Part shown: piece by piece, positions 8,103-11,282 of the stretch
Position numbering within the stretch: position 1 is the first letter of the stretch
How the letters are laid out: each line of letters begins with the position of its first letter
Assembly (NCBI GenBank): GCA_019677205.1
Contig: JAAMXY010001363.1
Span: 1-11,282, forward strand
DNA: 11,282 nt
Origin: Pinguiococcus pyrenoidosus
Lineage: Eukaryota > Sar > Pinguiophyceae > Pinguiochrysidales > Pinguiochrysidaceae
Direction: 5' to 3'
Notes under the pieces: model-generated
Databases searched by the model: none
What the model was told of the DNA's origin: nothing
The model's input: only the letters and a program-made list of their open reading frames with translations
Position numbers and translations under genes: made by a program

Positions 8103-9309
8103 TTACTTTCTACTCTGCTTGATCAGCCATTCCAGCACGCCTTCGATGTTGATCGACTTCAAAGCCGAGATGCTCATGACCTGGGCAACGGCGTGCAAGA
8201 GGGGCCAAAGAGTGAGAGCCGCATCCCATACACATCCACGCGAAACTCCGTCGCTCTGGCAACCGATGACGTACCACCCACGGGTTATCTACAATATAGT
8301 CCAGGTTCAGCTCTCGGATGATCTGCTCCTCGGTCAAGTGGGGATCCAAGTCGATCTTGTTGGCGACCACCTGTGTGATGCGACGCAAGGAGGCGGGAGA
8401 GACGTGTGAGAGGAGGAAGACGCGGGAGAGTTCACTCGGATTCTCTCCGTGGCCACGCTTCCTCGTTTGGCTTTACCAGCAGCGGGGTCGTCGCGAGGTC
8501 CCGGTCCTCTAGCAACCGGTGGAGCTCTCTCCTGCTGGAATCGATGACCTGCGGGGACATGACACCCCCGAACGACCAGAGAAGCCAAAGAGAAAGGAAA
8601 AGGAAGGACAACAGCAAAAACAACATCAAAAACCAAAATGAAAGCAAAAAGATTAGAGATCAGTCACCCAGGAAAAGGACGAAGAAGTCAGCACAATCAG
8701 GTGTCCACTAACCTCCGGATCCGCCGCGGCATCCACCACATAAACGATGACGTCGCACCCCCTGGCATGGCACAGATGCGTCAGACTAGCAATGGTGGCG
8801 ATCGGTGGCAGGGGAAGCACGCAGTATAGAGTACACACGCCAAACAGGCACAAATGAAACAAACGAAGCAACGCGAAAATCATCGCGGAAAACAGATGTG
8901 TACAGGTGCATCTAGGCGTCTATACCTGGAGAAGCGTCCCCACTCCGGCCGAAGCGAAGCGCCACCTCCGATATCCCAGCACTTCAGCTGCACGCCACCT
9001 CTTCGCACGGCCTTGACATTCATGCCGACCGTCGGCACTGTGTCCACTTGCGCGCCGCCTGAGGGCCAAGAGGCCCGAGGAGAACAGAACATTCGCTAAG
9101 GACGTGCGACTGGATCTGTCCACGCCTGCACTCTGGCGCCACTCCAGAAGCGCACAGGGATTCAAGACGGGATAGACGGAGTTCAAACGGATCTCACCGG
9201 AGATGCGGTACAGAAGAGTGGTCTTTCCCGCGTTCTCGATGCCAACCAGCGCGACGTCGAGCTTCCTCGAGTACAAAAGCGACAGAAGCTTGCCGAACAC
9301 GGCGCCCAT
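8103..9309 (-). CDS. ARL8: ARL8-like Arf-family small GTPase lacking the catalytic Gln (6 exons)
   Basis: Exons on the minus strand: 9309-9198, 9058-8926, 8761-8713, 8548-8477, 8370-8275, 8180-8103 (stop TAA). All introns are GT-AG with matching phases; total 540 nt, 179 residues, close to the roughly 186 of animal ARL8. ARL8 proteins sit on endolysosomal membranes and link them to motors and tethers. Seen: short amphipathic N-terminus MGAVFGKLLSLLYSRK with Gly2, P-loop GIENAGKT (23-30), switch I VPTVGMNV (Thr47), WDIGG (65-69), FSRG, NKID (126-129), and a C-terminus SINIEGVLEWLIKQSR that fits the ARL8 ending better than ARF or ARL3. The odd point is residue 70: family members read WDxGGQPRFRxMWERY, here WDIGGGASLRPEWGRF, so the GTPase glutamine is Gly and the following loop diverges. 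Arf-family membership is certain; the ARL8 subfamily call is likely. Confidence 0.88.
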
Positions 9310-9529
9310 CGTGGCCGGACTGCCTGGCGAAGCCGCCGCTCGGGAAGCCGGGCGATAAAAAGGCTTTGCTAAAGCTTCGATAGGGACACTTTGCGCTTCT
9401 GGGCGGGAGACGGCGCTGAGTCGCGGAACCACAAGCCGCGAAAAGAGGTACAGTTCTTTATCTACCAATATTAAAGCATGTATAGATTTCCTAGAAAAAC
9501 AATTCTCGTAAAGTATTCTCAAACCTTGA

Positions 9530-9548
9530 CACAAATGAAACATTTGTG
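9530..9548. repeat. Perfect inverted repeat CACAAATG-AAA-CATTTGTG
   Basis: Eight-base perfect arms flank an AAA spacer in the middle of the divergent promoter region. The symmetry and position suggest a binding site for a dimeric regulator or a mark between two promoters, but no protein can be assigned. Confidence 0.6.
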
Positions 9549-9643
9549 AAACTTCCTTTTCCTAACTTTGGCATCCTTTGGAAGCATCAGCTGACGGAAC
9601 AGATCACTTTCCCGCCATTTTCGCTTGAAAACCAGAATCTACA

Positions 9644-9742
9644 GTACGTCCGACACGCATCTGCGCCGGATGGACATGGAAGCGTTTGCGCCAGGCTTTG
9701 GCATTTCGCACCAAAGGACGAGCCCGCATCGGCGAATCGCAG
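9644..9742 (+). other. Candidate 5' UTR intron of the coiled-coil gene
   Basis: A GTACGT donor at 9644, the same hexamer used by two coding introns in this window, pairs with a CAG acceptor ending at 9742, 13 nt before the ATG at 9756. Removing it would delete the two out-of-frame upstream ATGs (9670 and 9676) and make 9756 the first ATG after the CCATTTTCG element. This is inference from sequence only. Confidence 0.35.
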
Positions 9743-9755
9743 CACCATCCCCGGA

Positions 9756-10343
9756 ATGCTCTCCTCCAAGCTCGTCAGCGCCAGAGCGCGCTTGGCGCAT
9801 CATCGAAGCAACGCAGAAGAGCGCAGCAAAGAGTGTCTTGCGCTTTTGGCAGACTTGAGCGCCGCGAGCTCAGCGACGACTTTGGGCGAGTTGCCCTTTG
9901 CGAGCCAGCCAGACGCTTCCCAACGCGAGGAAGCTGGCGAGAGAACACAGATTCTGAGGGATTTTGACCAGAGCATGGATCGCATTGGCGACCTCTTGTT
10001 GGAGCGTGAATCCTTTGCGCAACAGTTGGCGGAAGAGAAGCAGAGCAACGAGACTCTGACCGAGCGGAATCGAGCGCTCGAGACCAGACTTGAGAACATC
10101 ACCGCTACGATGCAAACCACCGCGCAGAGGCATGAAGAGCTCGCCGGACTCCTGGAGACGCTTCGGAAATGCCAAGCGGAGAAGCGGGGGTTCCAAGATC
10201 GCATCCAGGAACTCGAAAGCGAGATCAAGGAATCCACCTTCCACGCCAAAGCAGCGAGAGATCTGCGCCTCAAGCTCGAGAAAGAGATTCAGACCGAGAG
10301 AGCGCGCGTTGCCGAACTAGAGAAGATCACCAAGTCACGGTAA
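9756..10343 (+). CDS. Short coiled-coil protein, function unknown
   Basis: 195 residues from the ATG at 9756 to TAA at 10341-10343. The frame is open upstream to a GTG at 9546, but 9756 is the first ATG in it. I do not recognise the protein. Residues 1-65 are Ser/Ala-rich with short helical stretches. From about residue 68 to the end there is a nearly continuous, highly charged helix (Glu, Arg, Lys, Gln) with Leu/Ile/Met at heptad-like positions and few prolines, indicating a coiled coil. No signal peptide, membrane segment or catalytic motif is seen. It is divergent from the ARL8-like gene, and its upstream region shares CGCCATTTTCG with the KEN/CDK-site gene. It may act as a structural or scaffold protein, but that follows only from the coiled coil. 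A further 3' exon is possible because the stop overlaps a GTAAAC, though nothing downstream supports one. Confidence 0.65.
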   Translation: MLSSKLVSARARLAHHRSNAEERSKECLALLADLSAASSATTLGELPFASQPDASQREEAGERTQILRDFDQSMDRIGDLLLERESFAQQLAEEKQSNETLTERNRALETRLENITATMQTTAQRHEELAGLLETLRKCQAEKRGFQDRIQELESEIKESTFHAKAARDLRLKLEKEIQTERARVAELEKITKSR

Positions 10344-10404
10344 ACACAAATGTCCCCTTGGTCTCGTCTAAGTTTTTGTTATCTCTGTGGTCGCTTCTGC
10401 GCTT

Positions 10405-10468
10405 GCGTGCTAGCGTGCTTGCGTGCTAGCGTGCTTGCGTGCTAGCGTGCTTGCGTGCTAGCGTGCTT
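10405..10468. repeat. Perfect 4 x 16 bp tandem repeat (GCGTGCTAGCGTGCTT)
   Basis: Four exact copies of a 16-bp unit fill 10405-10468. Each unit is a pair of near-identical octamers, GCGTGCTA and GCGTGCTT, so the array is eight octamers with alternating A/T at the last base, implying duplication of a dimer. It sits in the 131-bp gap between two convergent stop codons (10343 and 10475), so it probably lies in a 3' UTR or beyond polyadenylation. Confidence 0.97.
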
Positions 10469-10474
10469 GCCTCT

Positions 10475-11282
10475 CTACTTGGACGCCTTCTTCCGTGGAC
10501 GATGCCGAAGGGATCTCGACGTGACCTGCGTCGCCGCGCCAAAGCGACGATCCACCAGCCGGTTGAAGCCATCGCAGCGGTAGTCCGAGCTGTCCGTGCA
10601 AAACCTTTGGACGGCCGCTTCCCACCGAGCGTTCGTGGTGCTGCCTCGGAAGAACTTGTCCACCGTGCGCTGTCCGTACAGCTCGACGAGTTCCCAGTTC
10701 TTGTGCGGTCGGAGCGAAGGCCTGCAGCCGGTGTTCCACAGGCGCATCAGCTCCGACCTGTCCACCGGGTTGCTTGACGACTTGGATATGGGCTTCTTCA
10801 GTCTCTCAGACACCCAGTACTCCATGGGGATGCCCTGGCGCGGCGCTGGCTGGCAGTCCGGGTGCCACTCCTCGTGCAGGCGGTTGTAGCCCCAGGTGTA
10901 CGTCTCCTTGAAGGTCTTTCCTGCGGGCATGCAGTCGACGGCGTTCGCTGCGGGATGCATCGCGATCCAGTGCTCCGCAGCATATCTCCCTCGACCTGTG
11001 TTGCAGGAGGCGCATCTCGCTCAGCGTGCGAAGGACTTGAAATACCCTGCGGAGAGCGCTATCTCGGAAGGAGCGTACCGTAGTCGGTCTCGCCGCACAT
11101 GTCATCCAGCGACATGGTGGACACCGGCGGCTTAAGGCGGAACTCCAGCGGACTGACCAGCTTCTTGACGTAGTCGCACCGCGCCCAGAAGAAGTTGGAC
11201 GGGAAGTGGAAGTGCGGTGTGGGCGAGAAGCGCAAGCCGCAGAGGTTGTAGCCCTTGTCGAAGTGGCGCAGGCAGTCGTCGG
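10475..11282 (-). CDS. C-terminal exons of an unidentified, possibly glycosyltransferase-like protein (5' end outside window)
   Basis: Two minus-strand exons are proposed: 11282-11079 (frame open to the edge; first full codon at 11280) and 10995-10475 (stop TAG), joined across an 83-nt GTACGC...CACAG intron (10996-11078) in phase 1. The joined product is 240 residues. Exon 1 is rich in aromatics and reads CGLRFSPTPHFHFPSNFFWARCDYV in spaced pieces: PTPHFHF, then SNFFWARCDYVKKL. Exon 2 begins RYAAEHWIAMHP. The order PHF..(G/S)NFxWAxxxYI..L then AExWI recalls a group of putative glycosyltransferases with an HFSGNFWWA motif; I rely on memory for this and rate it tentative. Continuity of that motif pair across the splice supports the intron. 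The remaining 150 residues are Arg/Trp/Cys-rich with a strongly basic tail and are unfamiliar. The N-terminal part is outside the window. Confidence 0.6.

Larger units (their letters stand above)
9310..9755. promoter_or_regulatory. Divergent promoter region between the ARL8-like and coiled-coil genes
   Basis: The two genes are transcribed away from each other, so both promoters lie in these 446 bp. An AT-rich core (about 9455-9560) includes a CCAAT box (9465-9469) and an inverted repeat (9530-9548). Nearer the plus-strand gene is TTTCCCGCC (9608-9616), an E2F-type consensus in animals and plants, overlapping CGCCATTTTCG (9613-9623). Which sites serve which gene cannot be told from sequence. 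Confidence 0.5.

Noticed and set aside
9546-9755. 70-residue N-terminal extension of the coiled-coil protein
   Set aside because: The frame begins at GTG within the inverted repeat and has no ATG before 9756; the region has promoter-like motifs.
10405-10468. CRISPR-like or phage-type repeat
   Set aside because: Copies are directly adjacent without spacers, and the surroundings are eukaryotic intron-containing genes.
3094-10474. tRNA or other structured RNA genes in the intergenic regions
   Set aside because: No T-loop GTTCGAATC-type sequence with matching arms was found by eye; a covariance search would be needed to exclude small RNAs.

Overview
The window is nuclear DNA from a microbial eukaryote. 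Two genes are split by several short GT-AG introns (55-332 nt), there is no bacterial-style operon, and the proteins are eukaryotic families: ABCA transporter, ARL8-like GTPase and hnRNP F/H-type RNA-binding protein. Coding DNA is GC-rich and gene spacing is compact (roughly 130-1060 bp). This fits a protist or unicellular alga, but the sequence alone does not settle the lineage. Several reading frames that look like long ORFs begin at GTG or TTG, so starts here were re-chosen at ATG codons.

Layout, left to right. Bases 1-3093 (+) hold the C-terminal half of a full-length ABCA transporter cut by the left edge. Convergent to it, at 3289-4557 (-), is an intronless gene for a low-complexity protein with a KEN box and five full CDK consensus sites, probably a cell-cycle-regulated protein. 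From 4558 to 5615 lies about 1 kb without a convincing gene. It holds the promoter of the minus-strand gene, an AT palindrome, a G-run tandem array (4818-4926) and a likely promoter for the next gene. At 5616-7763 (+) is an eight-exon gene for a protein with two quasi-RRMs of the hnRNP F/H/GRSF1/ESRP kind.

Convergent to that, 8103-9309 (-) is a six-exon ARL8-like small GTPase in which the catalytic switch II glutamine is replaced by glycine. A divergent promoter region (9310-9755) separates it from a short coiled-coil protein at 9756-10343 (+). A perfect 4 x 16 bp tandem repeat (10405-10468) follows. The right edge holds the last two exons of a minus-strand gene (10475-11282), possibly a glycosyltransferase-like protein.

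The genes do not form an obvious pathway; this looks like ordinary eukaryotic gene neighbourhood. The strongest unusual points are the Q-to-G ARL8-like GTPase, the KEN/CDK-site protein with a cell-cycle-like promoter, an 11-bp element shared at about -135 by two genes, and a splice-donor bias toward C at intron position +4. All exon structures were built by hand from reading-frame continuity, splice-site sequence and family alignment from memory; no transcript evidence was available.
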